From Acanthoscelides obtectus (Eukaryota > Arthropoda > Insecta > Coleoptera > Chrysomelidae): DNA of 64,000 nucleotides. The translations under genes were made by a program, and so were the position numbers. Below, one piece after another: positions 43,035 through 54,300 of this stretch. The stretch lies in NCBI GenBank assembly GCA_963669975.1, contig CAVLJG010000009.1, forward strand, positions 88,553,665 to 88,617,664, in the 5' to 3' direction. The notes under the pieces are model-generated. The model saw only the letters and a program-made list of their open reading frames with translations. It searched no databases and had not been told where the DNA came from. Position 1 is the stretch's first letter. Every line of letters starts with the position of its first letter.

Positions 43035-46000
43035 CTACTGCTTAGCTTCGGCATCCGAAGAATTAGCAGCCGCAGAACCGAATTCTCCAGCTTCTACTCT
43101 GATATTTTCTTCGAATTCCGCCGGATCGACGAGCTTCTTATTTTCGAACGGTGGCGGACCGAGCAACTGAACTATGTCGTTGTAGTTCAACGTTTCTTTC
43201 TTAAGCAACGTTTCCGCCATCTTAAAATAAAAAATGACACCGTAACAACTCACAAACAATTTCAACTCAACGGCAAATATTGCTGCTTGTATCGTTAACA
43301 AAGAGCAAAAAATCAACGGTCCAAAATTCGAACCCTGTGGCACCCCTGAAAAAGCTGTCTCAAAATATGGACCATAGTAAAGAGAGGATGCGACATGGAC
43401 CTAACAAGGCGGACAAGATGTATTTTAAAGTTTTACGGTCTTTTAGGTCTGAAAAAATAGTTATTCGGTTAAATCACATACAAAATATTTTTACACCCAG
43501 GCAATAAAAAAGAATCTATTTACCAGTTCCAGTTTGTCTTTGTTATGCTTGATAATCTCTTCAGTTCTTTTGTAAGCGTCGGCGACAAGTCTCCTAACTT
43601 CCAAATCTATCAGATTCGATAAAGTTTTGCTGTACGGTCTTCTGCCTAGCTCTTTTTCCTAAAACGTGAATAATTCAGATCGAAAAAATCGCTGCAAAGG
43701 TACAAGAATATGTCAACATCCATTTCAAAATATTTAAAAACAGCTATCTAGACAATTTCTCAACTTTCTTTAGCTCTAGTTTTTTTTTTTATAAAAGGAG
43801 AGCTAACCTCTGATTCTGGAAAAGAAATGAGTCCCACTTTCTGGCTCATCCCGAATTCTTTAACCTGAGCATACGCCATCTTAGTGACTTTCTCCAAGTC
43901 GTTTTGAGCTCCAGTCGTGACCTTGTTGAAGGTCAACGATTCTGCGACCCTACCGCCTAGAGTCATGCACATTCTATCGAATAACTGGAACGAAATATCA
44001 AAATTCAGGTAAAACTAGACAAAATAATGAAGCCGCTTCTACGTTTGTCTATACGTGTCCATGACATACTTGTACCTTACCTCTTCTTTGGTGTACAGTT
44101 TCTGATCCTTAGGCACATACTGCGCGAATCCGAGAGCCAAACTTGTCCTCGGCACAATTGTGACCTTCAGCAAAGCATCGGTATATGGCAATAACCATCC
44201 GACGATAGCGTGACCCGACTCGTGATAGGCAACTATCCGTTTTTCTTGAGGCGACATCGCGTGAGAACGCTTTTCCGTGCCACCTAAAGGAGAAAGAAAG
44301 ACACATTTCAAGTACCGTCCTGTCAACCGTCGCTTGTTTTGCTCGTAAATATTGTCGAAGTTCGATTCATCACCGCAAGTTTGCTTCTCCACATCGGCGT
44401 TGCTGCAAACGGCTCTTGTACGATATAAACAAACATATGCGCGTCAAGATGGAAACATTCAGGAAAAGGACCAGAAAATATTAGCGTAGCACATTCATGA
44501 CATTTACCATAAACTACCGATAAATCCAAAGCTTCGTTATTGCTAAGGGAATGGCCAATTCAGTTATTTTCAGGGCTTAATTTCTCGGTTCTGATTATGT
44601 CCAGAGAAAAAATTGTATTATTACGTAACTGTACGCGGTCTAAGTAAAGTCCGAAGTTTCTCTATATTTTTACTTACCGACTAATCTTTCGACGGCATAT
44701 TCCAAATCGTCCCTAGTAACTTTTTTCTTCTTGAGCCTTGCAGCGTGCAAAGCTGCCTCGTTGCAAACGTTCGCGATGTCAGCGCCGCTGAATCCGGGCG
44801 TCAGGTACGCCAGCCGTTTCGAGTATTTTTCAGGAGGATGTTCCAACTTGATGCCTTTGAGATGCTGCTCGAAGATCTGTTGTCTTTCTACCAGGTCCGG
44901 GTAGTCGATCAGGATGTGACGGTCGAACCGCCCCGGGCGCAACAAGGCCTGAAAAAATGGCGTCGAGTAGGTGGACTCTGCAACGCGCGAACTATATGTA
45001 TCATATCAGTTCGAAGCAAAAAATTTACGGTAAAAAAGTAGATTGACTCTATACTTCACCACAAGTTAGGCCGTATTGAAATATTCTGGATAGTTGCTAT
45101 GTTTACGTTCGTTGCCCCAGAGACCAAGCCTAGACCATGCTGATGAATTGCCAAAAAAGCACTGAACAGCTGTCTGTGGTTTGCTGCTTTTTTACGATAA
45201 TTGAATTTTTTGTTGATATCTTAATTTTTATATTAATTCAATTTATTAGTCATACTTGATTGCAGTGCACTTGGAAATTATTTTCTACATTTCAATTTGA
45301 TTTCCTATTAAAGCGTGCTTTTAGTTTTTTAAATATAATTTAATTTCTGAATTTTTACTCTCAAAACGGCAACAAAAGTAGTTGATCAAAATGTTTTTTC
45401 AAAAATTCCAAATGTTATTTCCAATTCAAATGTGTAAAGATTTCCAATTTTTTTCAGATTTCGAAATCCACATTTCTTTTCAAATTTGAAGTTTGCTAAA
45501 TTCCTTTTCTCCAACATTATTGTATTGCCATCCGACTTTAATCACTGTGCAAATTTTCATGTTAATCGGACTTCATGAAATTGGTAAAAATTAGGTTAAA
45601 GATTCCGTTGTATAGACGCTTTTTTAATTAAAATTTATTTTCTGAATGTTTAGTCTCAAGCAACTAAAATACTTGATACAAAATTCTATTCAAAATTTCC
45701 AAATTTTATTCTCAATTCAAAAATGTCCAATTTTTTCCAAAATTTCCAATTTTTTTTCAAAATTTCAATTTTTTCAAAACTTCCAAATCTCCAAATTATT
45801 TTCCAAATTTTCCACTCATTTTCCAAATTTTCAAATCCACATTTCTTTCCAAATTTCAAATTTTTTAAAAAATTTCAAGTTCGATTTTTTCCAAGATTAT
45901 TATAGTCATCCACCCCTGACCCTTGTGCAAAATTTTATCTTAATCAGACTTCCTGAAATTGGTGAGAAATAGGTTAAAGGATTCCGTTGTACAGACGCTT

Positions 46001-48698
46001 TTTTAATTACCTATAATTTATTTTCTGAGTTTTTAGTCTCAAACGACAACTAAAGTACTTGATTCAGTATTTTATTCAAAATTTCCAAATTTTATTCCCA
46101 ATGTAAATTCCCTTCCAAATTTCAGAATTTCCAAAGGTTTTCCAAAATTTTAATTTTTTCAAATTTCGAAATTTCAATAATTTTTCTTAATTGCCATTTT
46201 TGAAAATTTCCAAACCTCAAAATTATTTTCAAAATTTTAGAATTTTCCAAATTTTCAAATCCACAGTTCTTTCAAAATTTCAACATTTTTTAAAATGTTC
46301 AAATTCGATTTTTTCCACGATTATCGTATTGTCCTAGACCCAAAAATTTTCAGTGACGAATTTTTTCAAATTTTTCCAAACCTCTAAATCTTCGACCAAA
46401 TTATAACAAAGTCTCTTACGTTATCCAATATGTCAGCCCTGTTGGTAGAAGCAAGCATAATGACGCCTTCTTTGCTAGCCATACCGTCCATTTCGACCAG
46501 CAATTGGTTCAAAGTTTGTTCCCCTTCGCCGCTGGCACCCCCTTCCATACCGCCCAGCTGTCCGCTGCGTTTTCTGCCAACCGCGTCGATTTCGTCGATG
46601 TAGACGATGCAAGGGGCGCGTTTTCGTGCTTCTTTAAACAAATCCCTTGAAAAACAAACAAAAAATTTCGCATTTACCGAGCGTTGAGGATACTTTATCC
46701 TGTATAAACCACAAAGAAAAACTGAAAAACTAGGTAGATAGCAAGAATATATTTGGATCACAAATTGCTTCTGTCGCAAAATTTGGTACTCTAGCTGTAA
46801 CAAGGTTGTAAAATTTTTTCGATAAATTGTAAAGTATCTCAACAGTTTGAAAATAAAATTATACTGCGTCATTTCAGATTAATTTGGAAGTGCCTATCCT
46901 AATCTGCAATAAAAATCACCATGTAGTGATGAAATTATTTTCCAAGCAAAAAGCTATAATTTTTGTAATCAATCTTTTTAGATACCACGGAGTTATGAAT
47001 CGAGCCTTCACTGAAAACTGGAATTCAAAAAAAATTATTTACCTAACTCTAGCAGCACCCAAGCCTCCGATCATTTCTATGAATTCAGACCCGTTCATAG
47101 ACAAAAAAGGCACATTAGCTTCAGTGGCTACAGCTTTAGCGAGAAGCGTTTTACCGCATCCTGGGGGGCCCAGCAACAAGGCACCTAAAAAAAGAAATCT
47201 ATCTCAAAAATATGTAATCAATTATTTGGAATCCTAAATCTGAAAAAAAATCGTTTACCTTTCGGGACCTTGGCACCGAGCATCTTGTAGCGTTCGGGCT
47301 TCTTGAGATAGTCAACAAACTCCATAACTTCTAGTTTTGCTTCCCTTAAGCCGGCAACATCCGAGAAGTGCACACCTTTGCCTGGCCCAGTCAGCGGGTC
47401 AATCAGCGTAAATTTAGCCCTTCCTAGCTGAGTCTACAAAATGAACATGAAAACAAAATAAGCTATTTTTCTTAGTTCATATACTTACAAAAGTATCCAT
47501 ACTAAGAGGAGGCCTGATACTTTTGCTTCTAGCAAGTAACGATATAAGAAAAGCAGCAACAAGCAAGGAAATGAGCAACTTCCCTGCAGTGTCAGTGCTT
47601 CTCTCATAGATAACGGGCACGCCATCTCTAATGCCCAGTCTACGTTCGGCTTCCCTTAGTTTGTCTTCAAATTTATTCATATCGACCACGTTCATGTGGT
47701 AAGTCCTCGTTTCTACCTACAAAATTCCTGAATCGGAAAAGGGACTAGCTAATTACGCGTATGTTTTACCTTTTTACCCTTTATCACAGCTCCTTCATGA
47801 AGAATGATAGTCACAATCTCAATATCAGGCCTAACTATGATCTGTTCTACCTCTCCCTTGGCTAACATTTGATAAAGGAATTCATTCCAAGAGACATAAC
47901 GTATGACCTACAAGAAACCATTTATCAGCAATTTATAATGAAAAATACTTGGACAACGGACAACTACTCATATATACACCATAGTTACATGGACACATTC
48001 CTGAACCGATTTAAGTAGAAAACTCCACAAAATCGGCATCTTCGAGATATTAACAAAAACCAAGTTCTGTTTAAACTCTGACATCGTAGCTTGAAAACTA
48101 ATCTACTTGTAGCAAAACACCCTCGTATTACAGACCATCATTACAAGTAACAACCTGTATTATGGAATACCTTTTAGTAAAGAAATATATTACCAACTAC
48201 TGCTTATTTACCTCTGGTTGACTGCTGCTTGGGAACATCAAAGATATCATCGCTATAACAACATACGCAGTTAACATCCAAAGAAAAGCTTTCGCCAACA
48301 ATGATGATATCTTATCTTTGTCTTCGTCGTCGTTTTTCCGTCCGTTCGGTCCTCCGCCAGGCTTTGGGGGCTCCTGACAGCATGGGGTGCTAGTATGAAA
48401 GCTTCTTGTGTTCAAAGCACTGCATACTTGATCAATATTTCTTAGTCCTGATCTGCGTAATAGAGACTGTACTGCCGCGTATTCTTTGTTTAAGGCTTTC
48501 AAAGACTGAAACGTAAGGCGTTTTAAATACTTTAACGTATAATCACGCGTTCGTTACCTTAGAATTCAATAGTGTTTGATGATTGAGAGCACCCCGGTGA
48601 CTGAAACTTTTGAATTCGGATTTGAGGTGCCGAGTGCACCTGAATAAATTGTATACATGTTTTAGCGGCGAAGCGACTGTCCTTACATTTGTATTCAT
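43035..48698 (-). CDS. SPG7: Paraplegin, mitochondrial m-AAA metalloprotease subunit
   Basis: Exons in coding order: 48698-48558, 48505-48212, 47907-47770, 47716-47489, 47433-47259, 47184-47043, 46645-46420, 44948-44678, 44283-44081, 43984-43808, 43658-43524 and 43220-43035. They join in phase to 771 aa, close to family size. The N terminus is Arg/Ser-rich like a mitochondrial presequence. Two TM segments lie at about 118-137 and 238-253. Walker A is GPPGCGKT (331-338), Walker B CIVYIDEIDA (385-394), and RPGRFDR follows. The zinc site is HESGH (559-563) with Asp near 635. EMIGGLGAARVR in the pore region is paraplegin-like; AFG3L2 has a VGVGPARVR-type pore. m-AAA proteases degrade and mature inner-membrane proteins on the matrix side. 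Start ATG 48698 is the first in-frame Met giving a plausible presequence. Confidence 0.96.
43221..43345 (-). pseudogene. Non-LTR RT scrap inside paraplegin's last intron
   Basis: The minus strand encodes SGVPQGSNFGPLIFCSLL, the RT palm motif, directly adjacent to the acceptor of the last exon (43220). It lies in the same orientation as the gene. Confidence 0.6.
45320..46400. repeat. Diverged tandem repeat in paraplegin intron
   Basis: The landmark gattccgttgta.agacgctt occurs at about 45603 and 45976 (period about 373 bp). A weaker earlier copy of the following ttctgaattttta block lies near 45340. Between the landmarks the sequence is low-complexity ttccaaatttt runs. It occupies most of the 1.47-kb intron 44949-46419. 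Confidence 0.7.
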
Positions 48699-48858
48699 GA
48701 GTTGAAATATGCTATATTGCAGTTTAAAATTAATTTATTTTTAAAATTCAAAAATAGTCATAACCTTCAATAAACATATGACAGATGACACAGTACATAC
48801 GTCAACTAGCGTGACGCGATCCGTAAATTTAAGTAGGTAAAAATTCGGCACTAGTACT
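48699..48858 (-). promoter_or_regulatory. Presumed 5' leader/promoter of paraplegin
   Basis: About 160 bases between the start codon and the long-TIR element. No TATA box is apparent. If the leader is longer than this, transcription would begin inside the element. Confidence 0.3.
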
Positions 48859-50003
48859 AGAGTCTAAGAGACTATCCGTAGCTAAGCTTTTCTCGAAATC
48901 GTTGCACAACACTTAAAATAATGTGAATTAAATTGGAAAACTACCGCCTTGACGTTCTAAATGACTCCGTCACTACCCCGGGTTAGACATATGTTTTGAA
49001 AGTTGACGTTGTCATTCTTGTTATCTAGATTGCGGCGCTGCCAGCTCCTCGGACGATTTTGTTAGAATGATAGAAATATCAGCCATTTCTTCCTGAAAGT
49101 CTGTTACTCACTTTGCAAGATATAGAAATCTGTCTTACACGCAAATATTAGGCAATCATTTTGAGGAAGCTAAAAATGGACAGCTGAAGCATTTGAGCTT
49201 GAATACTAATTATAACTCGTCGATCATTATATGCGCAATTTATTTAAAAAAACGTAGGATGTCAACCCTAATACACATGTAGATGAGTATGCAAGACTTA
49301 TCTACTTTGTTGCACAGATATCCTGTTTCCCTCAGAAGAGTTGGAGACACTTGACACCAACGTCACAACACTAAAACACCACTGAGAGACAATCGAGAAC
49401 CCTATAGTGAATACCACTACTGTAAAAAGTAGCTAAACCGAATAGAGCTCTTCACGGTGCTGTGGACGCGTCGACATTCTGCTGCGGCGACGGTTGCCGA
49501 GAGACTGAAGCGTGTCAGTACTGTACCTCGCTGCGGCGAGACGGTACGCACGGGTAGTACAGCCACGCCCCTTTCCAGCTCCCACTCCGCGCTTCTGCTC
49601 CCGATCAACGAAAACGTCAAGTCGCTTCGTGAAACTGTTCAGTGTTCAGAGACATTAACGTTACGCCGCATAGACGCCAGGCGACGCAAAATGTAAATAA
49701 CAGCTTGTTTTTTTAGTTTTTTGTCAAACATTGCTACGCCTCAAATTTTATATATTTCCATTGGTATCCTCAATATTTTTTTTATTCAGTTTTTATAATT
49801 CTAGCAAAATTGTCCGATGAGCTGGCAACGCCGCAATCTAGGTGACAAGGTCAACTGCCAAAACGCATGTCTATCCCGGGGTAATGACGGAGTCATTTAG
49901 TACGTCAAAGCGACAGTTTTCCAATCTTTATCAGCATTTTTTGAGCGTTGTGCAGCGATTTCAAAAAAAATCGCTACAGATAGTCTTCTAGAGTCTAGCA
50001 GAG
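48859..50003. mobile_element. Long-TIR element upstream of paraplegin
   Basis: Arms of about 215 bp (roughly 48859-49075 and 49790-50003) are inverted copies with about 80-85% identity, sharing for example taaatgactccgtca and tagattgcggcg. The centre is GC-rich around 49450-49650, with a local hairpin near gtacctcgctgcgg. Target duplications were not clear and no transposase motif is present, so the superfamily is open. Confidence 0.7.
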
Positions 50004-50144
50004 CATATTTCAATAGTTGTCTTGCGTGGCCATGTTATCTTTACTCGTGCCAGAATTGCACTACAATTACAATGATTACACCTTACACCAGTCACGCCTA
50101 TAAAAGCGTTAGTCGAAAACAGCACGGGGATACCTGTTCAGAAA

Positions 50145-51060
50145 GAAAAACGTAACTACAGATTTCATATTCAGATTATGCTATGGTTCCTCATTTCACC
50201 CACAGTTGTCTCTAGGTCGACAATAGTGACGACACCTACTGGGAATCGATTGAACCAGACTTCCTTATTCATTTTTGACTGAAACATAATCTTAAAGGGA
50301 CTAGACCATCTCTTCTCGATACGAAACGAGTAAAGGATTATTTGCAAGCAGCATTACCAAACTTACCTGTTAAGAAAAAACAAATGTAACTAATATTTAT
50401 ACAGATTTCATATTCAGATTATACTATGTTTTCACGTCTCACGCACAGATGTCTCTAGATCAAGAGCCGTTGCAACGTCATCTACTGGAAAGAAATTTAA
50501 CCAGATTTTACCTATTCAATTTTGTCATATTCCTAAAGGGACTAGACAATCCCTTCTCGATACGAAACGAGTCAAAGGATTATTTGCAAGCAGCGTTTTA
50601 CTAAACTTGCTTATTAAGAAATAACAAATGTAACTAATTTTTATACAGATTTCATATACAGATTACACTATTTTTTTCTGCGTTTCACGCACAGATGTCT
50701 CTAGAGCAAGAGCCATTGCAGCGTCATCTACTGGAAAGTAATTTAACCAGATTTACTATTCAATTTTGACATATTCCTAAAGGGACTAGACAATCTCTTC
50801 TCGATACGAAACGAGTCAAATGATTATTTGCAAGCAACGTTCTACCAAACTTGCCTGTTAAGAAATAACAAATGTAACTAATGTTTATACAGATTATACT
50901 ATTTTTTCCGCGTTTCACGCACAGATGTCTCTTTATCAAGAGCGGTGGCGACATCTACTGGAAATTAATTTAACCAAATTCCCCTATTCAATTTGACATC
51001 TGCTTAAAGGGACAAGACAATCTTTTCTCGATACGAAACGAGTCGAAGGATTATCTGACA
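50145..51060. repeat. Tandem repeat, about 240-bp unit, four copies
   Basis: ctcgatacgaaacgag recurs near 50315, 50556, 50800 and 51027, and acagatgtctct-type blocks recur in step. Units differ by small indels and substitutions. No open frame is conserved. Confidence 0.88.
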
Positions 51061-51320
51061 TACAAAACAAAAAGAATGATAATAGTCCTAGTCTATTAAA
51101 CAGACGCTTCCTGAAAACTTACTTTATTGTACAAAAGAGAAAATATAACCGCATACAAAACAAGGCAAATAAATACAATACAACTGAGACGAAATCACAG
51201 ACAGAGGTGTGTTTGTTCATAAAAAGGAATCTCTTATTTCCTTCAAAAACTATAATGCTGTCCATCCCGCCTTTTGTCTTCTATCCGGCATCTTTGTATG
51301 AAATTCCTAGAAAAACACGT
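51061..51320. other. Spacer between satellite and ABHD12 3' end
   Basis: No gene or repeat recognised; an open frame at 51207-51410 overlaps the ABHD12 last exon antisense and is a shadow. Confidence 0.4.
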
Positions 51321-51323
51321 GAT

Positions 51324-51329
51324 TTTATT
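51324..51329 (-). terminator. Candidate poly(A) signal of the ABHD12-like gene
   Basis: AATAAA on the minus strand, 30 bases after the TGA at 51359-51361. This would give a very short 3' UTR; a more distal signal is possible. Confidence 0.4.
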
Positions 51330-51358
51330 AGAGATAAAACAAGCTTGATGTTGAAAGC

Positions 51359-54300
51359 TCACTGTAACATTTGCGGTACTTTTTTGTCTCTGGGAATTCC
51401 AACGTGGTAATATCCTAGAGCGGGGAATAACGTGAAACTCACGCTACCTTGGGTTTCCTTGTTTCTCCGAGTCCTAGCCACGTGATATAACTGAAAAAAT
51501 GATCAACAAAAAAGGTTTTATATACAGTATGCTACCACCGATACTACATATACTTCAACGCAAGTATAGTTGTAGTCACCGGTCTTGGCGGTTACGTCAT
51601 CAACGACATATGAAATAAGTAATCAGATCAAGTCTTATGAAGTTCCATTTATCCAAACGTTAACGTGGTCTTATTTGGTACAGGTACCTTAGTCACTGTA
51701 CAGTGTCGAATTACAAGTCCTATACGTGCAACAATAATTACACACAACGCGGGCCCGGTGGTGATTTCCCGTAATTCTCCTCAAAGTTTTTGAAAACACA
51801 AAATAACGTAAGAAATAGTAATTTATAACTTTGAAAGGACAACATATATATAACTCGTCGGGCACAGCTAATAGATATACTTCATTGATAGCATATGAAA
51901 TAATGATTTTCTCACACAGCGGATATCACTGATTTTATACACATGCAGACCAATACACATAATCTTCCAGGTGCCATCTTGTTATTCAACCAACTTTCTT
52001 CTCAGAGATGAAAACTACAGACTACACACAAAACATATGCAACCAACAATGCATGTAGTTGAGTCATTCCTCCATAGATGGAGTGACTGTTTGCACCCTA
52101 AAAACTACCTAGTATCCAAGATGATATTTTATAGGTTATAGGCAGACAAAAGCTAATCCTAGATCGAGAACATCAAACTCATCTACAGATCCACCGGAAT
52201 AAAACAGAACAAAGTGCCATCTGTCACCAGAATCCATTAAGGCCAAAGTGCGACAGCACTACCCCTGCATAAAGCAATAAAACAGTGCGGGGCCACTTCA
52301 AGATCAAATGTCGATACCTTTAGAAGTTTGTATCATTACCTTAAATCCCAATCTCCAAGGAATGACGTCATCGTCTTCGGAATGCAACATCATAATCGGG
52401 CAGTCGACACTTAAAATGTTTTCGGTTGTTTTAAAGTGAAATCCATTTCTCTCTAGAGGGTCCAAGATAGTTGAGTTAAAGTACATTAGCCAGGAAAACA
52501 GCTGTAAAATATACAGAACGTTTCATTAGAATAATAAAATCGAATGTAACAAAAGTGGACCGTCATCAAATATGTCGTTCTCTCCGTTTTACGTGCATTG
52601 CGCTGAACAAAGACAAAGATCGCAACTTACTTTACCGAGCGGATTGCTCACGATCTCCTCTCTCATAGTAGTGAAAGCAGACTCCAAAATCAAACCGCTA
52701 GGCACCATACCATCCAACTCTTTCAGCTTTCTCAAGGTGTGCGTGCTCAGAGCTGTGCCCATAGAATGTCCCCAGAAGAAAATCTCGTTCGATGTCAACG
52801 TTCTGATCCATTTGAAGATCTGTCTGGTGTCGCTAACTATGCCTTGTTCGCACATTTGGACGTTCAGCCCGGAATCACCGTAGCCTGGATGAAAAACGAA
52901 GAAGTGGACTGAATCTCGGTTGCCCTTACGGGAATCTGATTACAATTTTCTGAGATACCATATGAGAAGCTGATTTTAACAATGTACCGTATAAAAAAGT
53001 GTTTCCTACGCCTTCGTTGCAGGTGTCAAAGAAAAGTCTGATCATTCAATGTTCCCGTTCTTACCGGGATCAGAAGCTTCTTAATGATGACATACTGAAC
53101 TCACCTCTGTGGTCCATAGCTACAACCAAAAACTCCTTTCTGGCGACCGTGTATGCCTCGTTGGGCAGAATCCTGTTGCACGCTACGCCGTGCATATATA
53201 TCAGTATCGGCTTGACTGTATTTCGTATAATCTTAGCAGCTGTGCTGATGTCGTGCGGCCTAAGAGCATGTTTCTCCTTTTCGTCGTCTGGTACTATCAG
53301 CCAAGTTCCGATGCTTACCTCCGTGCTCCCGTCCGTGTCAACTAAGCGGATATGGAAATTCACCACGCCGTCTATGTCGTACTTTTCGGGCTGATCGAAC
53401 TCGGGGTGCTTCGGTTGATCCACTGAAAATAGTACATTACGTACCTAGGTCGAAAAGTTTGTATCATAAAAATGCGGTAATGCTTCTAGATTAGAAGGTA
53501 CACTCAAAAGCATCTACAAACAAAGGTCCTAAGATGTATTATTACTAAGATACATAGCATTGTAAATATCTGACTGATGACGCTGAATAAGTATAGAACC
53601 CGAATCAGTTTTTCTCCCAAAGTAGTTTGCCGACAACTCCTCGAGACAGGAGATTCGTACTGAATTGTAAGCTGTCTACCAACCAGTCAGAAGGTGAACA
53701 CCAATGCGGTCAGTCGTCAGTTGTTAAAAAAGTCGACGAGGTAGCAACGCGTTGTTCCCTTACAAATAAGAATTGTAAAAATGTACAAATGTAAAAGTTC
53801 TCCACAATAAAATTACAAAAAAATCAAGAGTACAGTCCACTATGCTCGAATGGACAGTCCGTAACCTCAACAAATAACTTCTTCAAAAATGCAACGGACG
53901 TGTAGAAAATAATGTTCTTTCTTCTGGAATGGACAAAATATCCCTATTTCTACGCTGCTGGTATAGTTTTAGGGCAGATACTTTTTGTATATTGTGACGA
54001 TAAATAGCGCCATCTGTTGGGAGAGTCTCCTACTCGCTTGGCGGCGTCTGTGAGGACCGCGTGGCAGTGACTCACCTTCTAGATCGACGCGAAGTGACCT
54101 CCAATATTGTAGATGTCGCTTTGTGGTTCACCAGACCTTTCTCGAAGCAGCGATGGGGACTATATATGACTCCGCGGCCGCGAGATGGAAGCAGAGAGTA
54201 CAGAGCAGAGCGGAGTGGAGTATAGTGCAGTCAATGGCGACATAAGAATTAGTCAGTCGTAAATAGTGGTGTATATAAATGTTTTATCAAGGTAAATAAA

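Noticed and set aside
43035..48698. AFG3L2 rather than paraplegin
   Set aside because: The pore-region sequence EMIGGLGAARVR and the overall motif set are paraplegin-like; AFG3L2 has a VGVGPARVR-type pore and an FGG-rich segment after Walker B.
49457..49696. 79-codon Arg/Ser-rich ORF in the GC-rich centre of the long-TIR element
   Set aside because: Low-complexity composition, opposite-strand ORF of similar length, no domain.
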